Assembly: GCF_900110995.1 (NCBI RefSeq)
Contig: NZ_FOJF01000001.1
Coordinates: 2,497,199-2,561,198, forward strand
Direction of reading: 5' to 3'
Source: Chitinophaga sp. YR573
GTDB taxonomy: Bacteria; Bacteroidota; Bacteroidia; Chitinophagales; Chitinophagaceae
Length of the DNA stretch: 64,000 nt
Positions 26,892-33,881 of the stretch are shown here, one piece after another. A program made the position numbers and the translations under genes. How positions within the stretch are numbered: position 1 is the first letter of the stretch; each line of letters begins with the position of its first letter. Below the pieces are notes generated by a model, which searched no databases, was not told the origin of the DNA, and saw only the letters and a list, made by a program, of their open reading frames with translations.

Positions 26892-29015
26892 TTAAAAGAA
26901 CTTAGCCCTGTTGTCTTCTACTTTATTCAGTTTCTTCAGTACTTCAAACAGCTGACCGCTCTGACCATCAAGCATAGATTTAACACCTTGCTCATACGCT
27001 CTTGCAGCACCTGCCGGATCCTGAGGTTGTGTATTTGGCTGGTAAGCATCTACTCTTATAATATATACACCACCATTACCTTCGATAGGAGCTGATATTT
27101 TAGCAGTACCCAGTGCTTTATTGAAAGCTGCACCTACTACGCGTGGTTCAAAACCCATAGAAGCGATGAACGGAGTACCAAAGTTGATACCATCTGCTTT
27201 CAGTTCCGGTTGGCTAACTGCTTTAGCAGCAGCTTCCAGGGAAGCAGGTGATTGCAGCTTTTTGATGATCTCATCTGCTTTTTTAGCTTTTCTTACTTCT
27301 GCTTCTACCTGAGGCCTTACTTCATCAACTGAAGCAGTACCTTCTTTGCGGATACCATTCAATACAGCTACAACATATTTATCTTCGAAAGTAAATACGT
27401 TACTAACATCACCTTGTTTAGCATCATAAGCCCAACGTACCAGTTCACGTGCCTGACCTACACCAGGAATTACAAAGTCCATCGGACGCAGGTTATCTGC
27501 GAGACGTTTGTTAAGACCTTTTTCCTGGATAGTTTTTTCGAATGCTTTCTGATCGTGATTCTGAGAAGCGAATTCGTTGGCAGCTGCATAAGCTCTGCTG
27601 TCAGTTTCCTTGCTCGCGTCAACTGGTTTACCGAGGTAAGCTACTTTAATAGCGGGGCCGATATTTTTCTGATCGAGGATTTCAATCAGATGATAACCGA
27701 ACTGTGTTTTAACAACACCCATTTTCCCTTTAGGACCTTCCATTGCGAAATCTTTGAATTCTTTCACAAATGGAGTAGCAGGAGTGATATCATATTCACC
27801 ACCGGTAGCTTTACTACCTGGATCATCAGAATATTGTTCAACCAGCGCTTTGAAATCAGCACCACCTTTTACAGCTCTTTCGATACTGTCTATACGGTTC
27901 TTGGCAATTGAATCCGGTAAGCCGGCACCTTGCTGAGTTTTAGTAGCTATTAATATATGACGCACTTTTACGCTGTCCGGCATTGTTTTGCGATCAATCA
28001 TTTTCGCAAATACAATCAGGTTATTATCATAATAAGGACCAAACACGGTTCCTACCGGTAAGTTTGCGATAGTATCTTTCTGCGGAACCATCAGTGCTTT
28101 CTTTGAAACGTAACCGTCAAAGTAAGCGATGTCTGAATTACGCTTGATAAAGTTTTCGATATCAGCAGCGCTGGTAGTATCCAGTTCAGCTTTAGCTTCG
28201 AACAGCGATTTCAGTGCAACTGCAGTATCTGCAGAAGAAGGCAATGCGTCGAAAGAGATGTATTCTACTTTGCGGGCTTCCTGAGTTTTAAACAGTGCCT
28301 TATGATTATCAATGTATTTCTGTGATTCATCATCAGTTACCTTAATAGTGGAGTCAGCTATAGAAGCATAGGGTACAGATACATATGATAAGGAAGCAAA
28401 TTGTGCATTATCCTTAGCCTGCTGTTCAGCCAGCCATTTTGGATAATAAACAGCCTGCTTGATCAGGGAAGTATATTTTTCCTGCAGTCTTGATTTCAGA
28501 ATATAATGTTCCAGTTCCTGTAATGCATTCCTCATTCTTCCAGTCTGGTCCTGACCGATGCTCTGTAAAGCCTGCTGCATTTGTGCGCGGTCGAACTGGC
28601 CGGTCTTTGGATCGGTGAACTGCTGTACAACAATTGGATTTGGGTTTTTACCATTGAACTGGTCAATTACCTCAGCTTCAGTTACCTGAATTCCCAGTTT
28701 ATCGTACTGAGCATTCATGATCTGTTCATTTAAGAACTCATTCCATACCTGCTCACGTGCATACTGGCGGGTCTGTTCATTAACGTTTCCGTTAGGAGCC
28801 TGCTGGCGATACTTGTTTACTGTTTCTTCAATGCGTTGTTGATATTCACTGATATCCAGTTCTTCTCCGTTTACTTTACCAACACTGGTAGAACGGCGCA
28901 TCATAGAACTCTTGCCAAAAAAGGCATCCTGCAACAGGAAACTAACAATAGCCAGGCAAATCACTACGACGATTACCACAGCATACTTATCCCGGATCTT
29001 CTGAATAACTGACAT
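26892..29015 (-). CDS. ppiD: PpiD/SurA-type peptidyl-prolyl isomerase chaperone
   Basis: Inner-membrane-anchored periplasmic foldase of 707 residues. A single N-terminal membrane helix (about 12-30, VVIVVVICLAIVSFLLQDAFF) is followed by a SurA_N-type chaperone region, a parvulin PPIC domain at about 345-450 (VKVRHILIATKTQQG, then ADFKALVEQYSDDPGSKATGGEY and a final FGYHLIEILD), and a second PPIC-like C-terminal region. It helps newly exported proteins fold at the translocon. Its upstream region is the candidate oriC, with a perfect TATTTTTG box at 29045-29052. Confidence 0.93.
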   Translation of the reverse strand: MSVIQKIRDKYAVVIVVVICLAIVSFLLQDAFFGKSSMMRRSTSVGKVNGEELDISEYQQRIEETVNKYRQQAPNGNVNEQTRQYAREQVWNEFLNEQIMNAQYDKLGIQVTEAEVIDQFNGKNPNPIVVQQFTDPKTGQFDRAQMQQALQSIGQDQTGRMRNALQELEHYILKSRLQEKYTSLIKQAVYYPKWLAEQQAKDNAQFASLSYVSVPYASIADSTIKVTDDESQKYIDNHKALFKTQEARKVEYISFDALPSSADTAVALKSLFEAKAELDTTSAADIENFIKRNSDIAYFDGYVSKKALMVPQKDTIANLPVGTVFGPYYDNNLIVFAKMIDRKTMPDSVKVRHILIATKTQQGAGLPDSIAKNRIDSIERAVKGGADFKALVEQYSDDPGSKATGGEYDITPATPFVKEFKDFAMEGPKGKMGVVKTQFGYHLIEILDQKNIGPAIKVAYLGKPVDASKETDSRAYAAANEFASQNHDQKAFEKTIQEKGLNKRLADNLRPMDFVIPGVGQARELVRWAYDAKQGDVSNVFTFEDKYVVAVLNGIRKEGTASVDEVRPQVEAEVRKAKKADEIIKKLQSPASLEAAAKAVSQPELKADGINFGTPFIASMGFEPRVVGAAFNKALGTAKISAPIEGNGGVYIIRVDAYQPNTQPQDPAGAARAYEQGVKSMLDGQSGQLFEVLKKLNKVEDNRAKFF

Positions 29016-29044
29016 ATATTATATAGTCTAATTTTTAAGGAAAG

Positions 29045-29052
29045 CAAAAATA
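29045..29052 (-). promoter_or_regulatory. -7 promoter box TATTTTTG for ppiD
   Basis: Perfect TAnnTTTG on the minus strand, 29 nt before the ppiD ATG. Confidence 0.55.
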
Positions 29053-29149
29053 GAATAAAAATACTGTAACTACAAAACAGTTTTTTTTAGCCCAAACCCA
29101 ATACAGTAAAGGGTTTCAAGTAAAATACAAGAAGTGTAATTAAGGGTTC

Positions 29150-29660
29150 ATTCACAGGTTATCCACACTTGTTACGGTTTTTCTCCCTGATTGTGCATAA
29201 CATGGAACATAATTAAGACGGCCACAGGCATTAATTTGATGATTTGACATATCGGAAAAGTATAGGTTTCATTATTCACATTTTTCAGCTGCTCATATCC
29301 TCATCCACATAAAAATGTGTATAAAAGTGAATGTAAAACTAAAAAAGCAAAATCATCATCTTTAAAATTTTTAATTCTCTTTATCCACATGGGTTGTTAA
29401 AAACTCAGGGAAAAAGGTCCAACATAGTGGGAAAAACCATGAGTTCAGGACCGTAAAACTAATTTTGTTATTTCCAGCCGGGATGGTTTGAGGTATAAAA
29501 GTGCCTTTTTGTGAATTGTTATTAGCCTCTGTTAACATTTTCTTAATACACCCGGCACTATAAAAATATACACGAACCAGGATATCCACCGGTGTGGATG
29601 AAAGTAGATAAATTCAATACTATGGCTCATCGGCGTTGTTAATTTCGTGTGGATAGCTAA
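29150..29660. other. oriC: Candidate chromosomal replication origin (oriC): DnaA-box cluster
   Basis: Within a 762-nt gene-free, AT-rich gap. Perfect DnaA boxes TTATCCACA lie at 29159-29167 (+) and 29381-29389 (+). One-mismatch boxes lie at 29192-29200 (-), 29272-29280 (+), 29301-29309 (+), 29316-29324 (-), 29593-29601 (-) and 29648-29656 (-). An AT-only tract just before the box at 29381 could be the unwinding element. Two parS sites and mnmG 4-5 kb away fit an origin-proximal location. dnaA itself is not in the window. The region must also carry the ppiD and nadA promoters. Confidence 0.7.
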
Positions 29661-29777
29661 TACGAAAAGAATAACAACTACATTTGTATCGGAAGCAAAA
29701 ATTAACTTTTCACATATTCACACCCCTAATAGTAGTGGGTTCTTTCTTTATTTAAATAATAAACTAGATATATAATT

Positions 29778-30785
29778 ATGATGAAGGAGCTGAACATTGC
29801 AAAAAATGAATTGCAACGAAAAGGTTTCCTGGATTTGCCCATTGATGTGCGCCTGGATCTTTTCGCGGAAATAGAAAGATTGAAAAAAGAGAAAAACGCA
29901 ATTGTCCTCGCACATTACTACCAGGAACCGGATATCCAGGACGTGGCAGATTACATCGGTGACAGTCTGGGGCTAAGTCAACAGGCTGCCAAGACCGATG
30001 CAGACATCATCGTTTTCGCCGGAGTACACTTCATGGCGGAAACAGCAAAGATTCTGAGTCCTCAGAAAAAGGTACTTTTACCAGACCTGAAAGCGGGTTG
30101 TTCCCTTGCTGATAGCGCTCCTCCGGAGTTATTCAGACGATTCAAAGAGAAACATCCAGATCATCTCGTGATTTCCTACATAAACTGTTCTGCAGGTATC
30201 AAAGCTCTCAGCGATATCATTTGCACGTCCTCTAATGCCGAAAAGATCATCGAAAGCGTCCCCAAGGACCAACCGATCATTTTTGCCCCCGACAGGAATT
30301 TAGGGGCTTATTTGGCCCGTAAAACGGGAAGAGACATGTTACTCTGGAATGGAGCCTGCATGGTACATGAAATTTTCTCCCTGGAAAAGATCACAAAACT
30401 GAAGATCAGACATCCGAAAGCCAAGGTGATAGCGCATCCGGAATGTGAAGCAGCTGTACTTGCCGTAGCCGATTACATTGGTTCTACTACCGGCCTGCTC
30501 AAATATACCCTGAAGGATGATGCCCAAGAGTACATCGTGGTAACCGAAACAGGTATCCTGCATCAGATGCAAAAAGAGAACCCTGGTAAGACTTTCATAC
30601 CTGCACCACCTAACAATGCCTGTGCATGTAACGACTGTCCACATATGAAGCTGAACACACTGGAAAAACTTTATCTGTGCATGGAATACGAGGAACCCGA
30701 GATCACAATGAACGAAACACTGCGTATAGCTGCTAAAAAGCCTATTGAAAGAATGCTGGAGATAAGTGCACAATACGGATTGTAG
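29778..30785 (+). CDS. nadA: Quinolinate synthase A
   Basis: Condenses iminoaspartate with dihydroxyacetone phosphate to quinolinate, in de novo NAD synthesis; a 4Fe-4S enzyme in the cytoplasm. 335 residues with the family motifs [19 protein letters not shown] (about 43-61), [14 protein letters not shown], and cluster cysteines in AGCSLAD, the [13 protein letters not shown] region and the [12 protein letters not shown] segment near the C-terminus. nadB and nadC are not adjacent, so this is a stand-alone gene. Start ATG ATG at 29778/29781. It complements the PnuC/NadR salvage pair at the left of the window. Confidence 0.97.
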   Translation: MMKELNIAKNELQRKGFLDLPIDVRLDLFAEIERLKKEKNAIVLAHYYQEPDIQDVADYIGDSLGLSQQAAKTDADIIVFAGVHFMAETAKILSPQKKVLLPDLKAGCSLADSAPPELFRRFKEKHPDHLVISYINCSAGIKALSDIICTSSNAEKIIESVPKDQPIIFAPDRNLGAYLARKTGRDMLLWNGACMVHEIFSLEKITKLKIRHPKAKVIAHPECEAAVLAVADYIGSTTGLLKYTLKDDAQEYIVVTETGILHQMQKENPGKTFIPAPPNNACACNDCPHMKLNTLEKLYLCMEYEEPEITMNETLRIAAKKPIERMLEISAQYGL

Positions 30786-30838
30786 TTAATTAATTGATTT
30801 ACAGTTAAATATAATTATAATTATATTTAATATAGTAT

Positions 30839-30874
30839 AAACACCCTGTTATTTGAATAACAGGGTGTTTTTTT
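30839..30874 (+). terminator. Intrinsic terminator of nadA
   Basis: 15-bp perfect stem (30839-30853 with 30856-30870) and a T8 run. An AT-only palindrome (30807-30828) precedes it. Confidence 0.92.
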
Positions 30875-30882
30875 ATGCTCAG

Positions 30883-31033
30883 GAAGGCTTTATAGATGAA
30901 ATAAATGATAGGTATCCTTACCAATATACCGGTAATTTGATTCTCGGAGCCTTCAAAAAAGAAGGCTTTATAGATGAGATAAAATAAAATATCCGGGGAA
31001 TACTACGGAATAACTAATTCTCAGGGCCTTCCC
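30883..31033. repeat. Tandem duplication of a ~78-bp hairpin unit
   Basis: Two diverged units 78 nt apart, each starting GAAGGCTTTATAGATGA (30883 and 30961) and each ending in a complement of its own start (GAGCCTTC near 30948 and GGGCCTTCC near 31024). The whole unit appears to have duplicated and then diverged in the middle. No ORF. Function unknown. Confidence 0.6.
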
Positions 31034-31054
31034 TGATTTGATGTTATTAGACAG

Positions 31055-31063
31055 TTATCCACA
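31055..31063 (+). promoter_or_regulatory. Isolated perfect DnaA box
   Basis: TTATCCACA, 1.4 kb to the right of the oriC-like cluster. Single boxes near origins can titrate DnaA or regulate genes; one box alone can also be chance. Confidence 0.4.
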
Positions 31064-31084
31064 TGGAGTACACAAATGACCTTA

Positions 31085-31792
31085 TTAAAGTCCACCATTA
31101 CAAGAGAGAATTGTTCCATTGATATACCCATTTGAAATGACACTCAGAATAGCAGAAGCAACTTCTTCAGGCTGACCAACCCGACCTACACAAATCTGTT
31201 TGGAGAATTGTTCAAAGGTTGCTTTCTTATCCTGCTCATTTAAAAAGTTCCACCAGCTGGTATCTATCACTCCGGGAGAAACTGCATTTACACGAAGTGG
31301 TTGTAACTCTTTTGCAAGAATAGGGATCATCAGTTCCAATGCACCATTAATAGCTGCAAGTCCGGAAGTACCTGGTAAACGTGAATTACTTGAAGCAGCT
31401 GTGATGATGGTAATACTTCCATCTTTTTCAAGATAGGGCAGAGCTGCCTGCATGGTTTGGAGATGGGGCCAAAACTTAGCTTCGAATCCTTCTCTTAAAT
31501 CTGCTAATGAAAGAGATGAAAATGCACCACCACCTTTTGCACCACTTACTGCAATTACAAGATGATGAAACTTTCCATTTGCTGAAAAGAATTCCTGCAA
31601 TGCCTGGCTATTTCCGCTATCAAGTAAAACAGTGTTGATAGTAGGGGATTCTTTTTTTACTTTTTCGAGCTTACTGCTATCACGACCAGTAACTGTAACA
31701 TTAGCATTTTGTGAGGAGAGTAAAAGGGCTGTTGCCAATCCTATCCCGGATGAACCACCGGCAATAACTACTTTCTGATTTTGCAAATTCAT
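31085..31792 (-). CDS. SDR-family oxidoreductase
   Basis: Short-chain dehydrogenase/reductase of 235 residues with the classical features: NAD(P)-binding GGSSGIGLATA at about 12-22, a serine-rich catalytic strand (ITAASSNSRLPG, about 131-142) and VNAVSPGVIDT near 170. The usual YxxxK catalytic pair is not seen: after the Ser strand the sequence reads LAAINGALELM, so Tyr and Lys appear replaced, suggesting altered or lost catalysis. The AraC-type regulator gene directly upstream on the same strand probably controls or accompanies it. A 7-bp inverted repeat (31793-31813) just upstream of the start is a possible operator. Confidence 0.85.
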   Translation of the reverse strand: MNLQNQKVVIAGGSSGIGLATALLLSSQNANVTVTGRDSSKLEKVKKESPTINTVLLDSGNSQALQEFFSANGKFHHLVIAVSGAKGGGAFSSLSLADLREGFEAKFWPHLQTMQAALPYLEKDGSITIITAASSNSRLPGTSGLAAINGALELMIPILAKELQPLRVNAVSPGVIDTSWWNFLNEQDKKATFEQFSKQICVGRVGQPEEVASAILSVISNGYINGTILSCNGGL

Positions 31793-31813
31793 GATCTGTT
31801 TTTTAGACAGATC
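31793..31813. promoter_or_regulatory. Possible operator upstream of the SDR gene
   Basis: GATCTGT and ACAGATC arms with a 7-nt spacer directly before the SDR start codon. The position suits repressor binding or a short mRNA hairpin. No protein is assigned. Confidence 0.3.
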
Positions 31814-31893
31814 AAAGTTGCAAAGATTCGCAGGCTATAGATTGTTTGAGGTATGCAATGTATTGATTGCATCATGCAGAAGCTGACTGTCTT

Positions 31894-32817
31894 TTATTGG
31901 TTCCGATAGGACAGGGGTGTTTGATCAGTCAGTTTTTTGAAGAAATGACTAAAGGCAGCTGGTTCACTGAAGTCAAGTTGATATGCGATTTCTGCTGCAG
32001 AGAGGGTAGTGTACCTCAGTAAAACTTTTGCTTCCTGTACTAACATTTCATCAATAGCCTCCGAAGCAGTTTTTCCTGTTGTGTTTTTTACAATTCTGTT
32101 TAGATGATTAGGAGTTACATGCAGGAGATTGGCATAATCAGATACTTGCCTGAGTTCTAAAAAGTGCTGACTAACCAGTTTATGAAATGAGGTTACCAGG
32201 TTTGTGCCGGCATCAACACTTACTTTTTCCAATCCTTGTTTTTCATAACTACGTTTAACTGTTAGTAAGAGAAGATATAAATACATTTTCACCGCAGTTA
32301 TTCTTCCTGAGTTTTCCTCTTGTACTTCTTTATTTATCTGTAGAAAGAGAGCAGTCAATTCTTCTATTTCTGTAGCATTACATTGCAGCAATTGTATACC
32401 TGCATAATTATAAAAAGGAAATTCCTGATTTATTTGTCCTGGAGGAATCAGGTTTTCCAGGAAGGATCCTTCAAAAAGTATATAGTATCCGAAGGTATCA
32501 GGACTAATATTCCATTTGGAATGTACCTGTCCGGGTATAGAAAAGTTGATACTTCCTGGTTTTACATGAAATTGTTCGAGACCAATCTGCATATCTAATG
32601 ATCCCTGCAACATAATACCTACCCTATAGAAGTTAGATTTAGCAGGACCATAACTGCCTTTCATTCCCTCTGTGGAGTATATTTCAAAACCGGGGATATG
32701 TTGATGTGATGAAAGTTGATGATATCCGAAGGGAATATTTATACTGGTATCCCTATGATGTTCCTTATGTGAAGGGTCTAACTGGTAGGTGGGTATGGTA
32801 TGTGCAGATGTTTTCAT
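31894..32817 (-). CDS. AraC-family transcriptional regulator
   Basis: 307 residues: an N-terminal cupin-like effector domain (about 40-190, including GSINFSIPGQVHSKWN) and a C-terminal AraC double helix-turn-helix (about 210-305) with VSDYANLLHVTPNHLNRIVK, the GKTASEAIDEMLVQEAKVLL linker helix and AEIAYQLDFSEPAAFSHFFK. This is the common Bacteroidota regulator type that sits beside a single oxidoreductase gene. It is 101 nt upstream of the SDR gene on the same strand, so the two may form one unit responding to a small organic molecule. The effector is unknown. Confidence 0.9.
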   Translation of the reverse strand: MKTSAHTIPTYQLDPSHKEHHRDTSINIPFGYHQLSSHQHIPGFEIYSTEGMKGSYGPAKSNFYRVGIMLQGSLDMQIGLEQFHVKPGSINFSIPGQVHSKWNISPDTFGYYILFEGSFLENLIPPGQINQEFPFYNYAGIQLLQCNATEIEELTALFLQINKEVQEENSGRITAVKMYLYLLLLTVKRSYEKQGLEKVSVDAGTNLVTSFHKLVSQHFLELRQVSDYANLLHVTPNHLNRIVKNTTGKTASEAIDEMLVQEAKVLLRYTTLSAAEIAYQLDFSEPAAFSHFFKKLTDQTPLSYRNQ

Positions 32818-32832
32818 GTGGTGCTAAATTAA

Positions 32833-32867
32833 AAATGATCAATCATAACTGCTATAATTGATCATTT
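32833..32867 (-). terminator. Probable intrinsic terminator of feoA
   Basis: Perfect 11-bp arms (AAATGATCAAT type, 32833-32843 with 32857-32867) and a T5 run on the minus strand, 17 nt after feoA. It lies in the promoter region of the AraC-type gene, so a double role as operator is possible. Confidence 0.65.
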
Positions 32868-32883
32868 GAAGAGGAGGGAAGAA

Positions 32884-33123
32884 CTAAATAAGTTCCTCTA
32901 CCCAGATAAAGTCAGCTTCAGTTTTGCGAAGAGAAAGATTATATCCTGCAACCATGATAGAAATAGGATCTCCCAGGGGGGCAATCTTTTCAATCTTTAC
33001 AGTTTCTCCGGGAACACAACCCATCTCCATTAGTTTGATGTAGAGATCATCTTTCTCAAAAGATGTAATCACTGCACTTTTTCCTATAGCAAGAGAAGAC
33101 AATTTAATCGCGCCTTTTTTCAT
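32884..33123 (-). CDS. feoA: FeoA-family protein
   Basis: 79-residue SH3-like protein that in other bacteria supports the ferrous iron transporter FeoB at the inner membrane. Family features: SSLAIGKSAVITSF, the MEMGCVPGETVKIEKIAPLGDPI core and a C-terminal SLRKTEA segment. feoB is not adjacent in the window, unlike the usual feoAB operon, so it may act alone or with a distant FeoB. Confidence 0.88.
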   Translation of the reverse strand: MKKGAIKLSSLAIGKSAVITSFEKDDLYIKLMEMGCVPGETVKIEKIAPLGDPISIMVAGYNLSLRKTEADFIWVEELI

Positions 33124-33292
33124 CTTAATTATTGTTCTTTTGATTCAGATGCTTCCCTACTTAGTATATAATTTCTTTTGCTGTGATACTATGTTTGGAT
33201 ATTCTGTGTTTGTTATGATGGTGTAAAGGTAGGGGGTAGCAACCAATTGAACAAAGCTGATATACTGCTAATTAGAAATTTCACTATACTTT

Positions 33293-33300
33293 TACATTTG
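33293..33300 (+). promoter_or_regulatory. -7 promoter box TACATTTG for ybeY
   Basis: Perfect TAnnTTTG, 16 nt before the ybeY ATG at 33317. Confidence 0.6.
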
Positions 33301-33316
33301 TAATTAATAACAACAT

Positions 33317-33745
33317 ATGGCTATCAACTTTACACCTCATGAGGTGAAGGTAAATCTGAAGAATAAGACGAAACTTAAGGCTTTTTTAAAGGAGAGTTTT
33401 GTAAGAGAAGGACAGGGATTGAAGAGTTTACAGTATGTTTTCTGTTCAGATGAGTATCTTTTAGAGATAAATCAGCAGTTTTTGCAACATGATACCCTTA
33501 CAGATATAGTAACCTTTGAGTTAGGAACGGATCCAAAAGTAACGGAAGGGGAGATATACATAAGTGTAGATAGGGTAAAAGAGAATGCTTCCAAGTTCCA
33601 GGTAAGTGAGGAACAGGAGTTGCATAGGGTAATTTTTCATGGAGCTTTGCACTTATGTGGGTATAAAGACAAAGGAAAAGTACATGCAGCTACAATGAGG
33701 AACAAGGAAAACGAGTACCTCTCACTTTACTTTGGTGACAAGTAA
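33317..33745 (+). CDS. ybeY: rRNA maturation RNase YbeY
   Basis: Single-strand endoribonuclease for 16S rRNA 3' end maturation and ribosome quality control. 142 residues with TDIVTFELG (the conserved substrate loop) and the metal motif as HGALHLCGYKDKGKVH. In E. coli the motif is H-x3-H-x5-H; here the first two His are kept but the third position is Asp, with a His five residues later. This Bacteroidota-style variant probably still binds metal with Asp or the later His. It directly precedes the two parS sites and mnmG on the same strand. Confidence 0.93.
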   Translation: MAINFTPHEVKVNLKNKTKLKAFLKESFVREGQGLKSLQYVFCSDEYLLEINQQFLQHDTLTDIVTFELGTDPKVTEGEIYISVDRVKENASKFQVSEEQELHRVIFHGALHLCGYKDKGKVHAATMRNKENEYLSLYFGDK

Positions 33746-33752
33746 CCTGTAT

Positions 33753-33770
33753 ATGTTCCACGTGGAACAT
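33753..33770. promoter_or_regulatory. parS: parS site 1 (ParB-binding centromere)
   Basis: Perfect 18-bp palindrome with the core TGTTCCACGTGGAACA (33754-33769), matching the widespread parS consensus TGTTTCACGTGAAACA with symmetric changes also known in other phyla. It lies 8 nt after ybeY. Confidence 0.85.
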
Positions 33771-33808
33771 AATGATTCATACCAGGAGGAGGGGTACTTT
33801 AAACTAAT

Positions 33809-33834
33809 TAAGATGTTCCACGTGGAACATCTTA
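33809..33834. promoter_or_regulatory. parS: parS site 2, overlapping the mnmG promoter region
   Basis: Same 16-bp core as site 1, extended to a perfect 26-bp palindrome. Sites 1 and 2 are centred 60 bp apart. Site 2 ends about 20 nt before the mnmG -7 box (33854), where the -33 element would be, so ParB binding could affect mnmG transcription. Confidence 0.87.
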
Positions 33835-33853
33835 TAATGTCCCGCCTTCTATG

Positions 33854-33861
33854 TAATTTTG
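33854..33861 (+). promoter_or_regulatory. -7 promoter box TAATTTTG for mnmG
   Basis: Perfect TAnnTTTG, 20 nt before the mnmG ATG. The expected -33 region falls within or next to parS site 2. Confidence 0.6.
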
Positions 33862-33881
33862 CTTTCTATTCAAACTAACTT

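Noticed and set aside
29371..29589. 72-codon minus-strand ORF inside the DnaA-box cluster
   Set aside because: Low-complexity composition, no recognisable protein features, and it crosses several DnaA boxes and AT tracts.
32833..32867. AraC operator (perfect 11-bp inverted repeat)
   Set aside because: It is followed by a T5 run on the minus strand directly after feoA, which fits a terminator better; a second role is left open.
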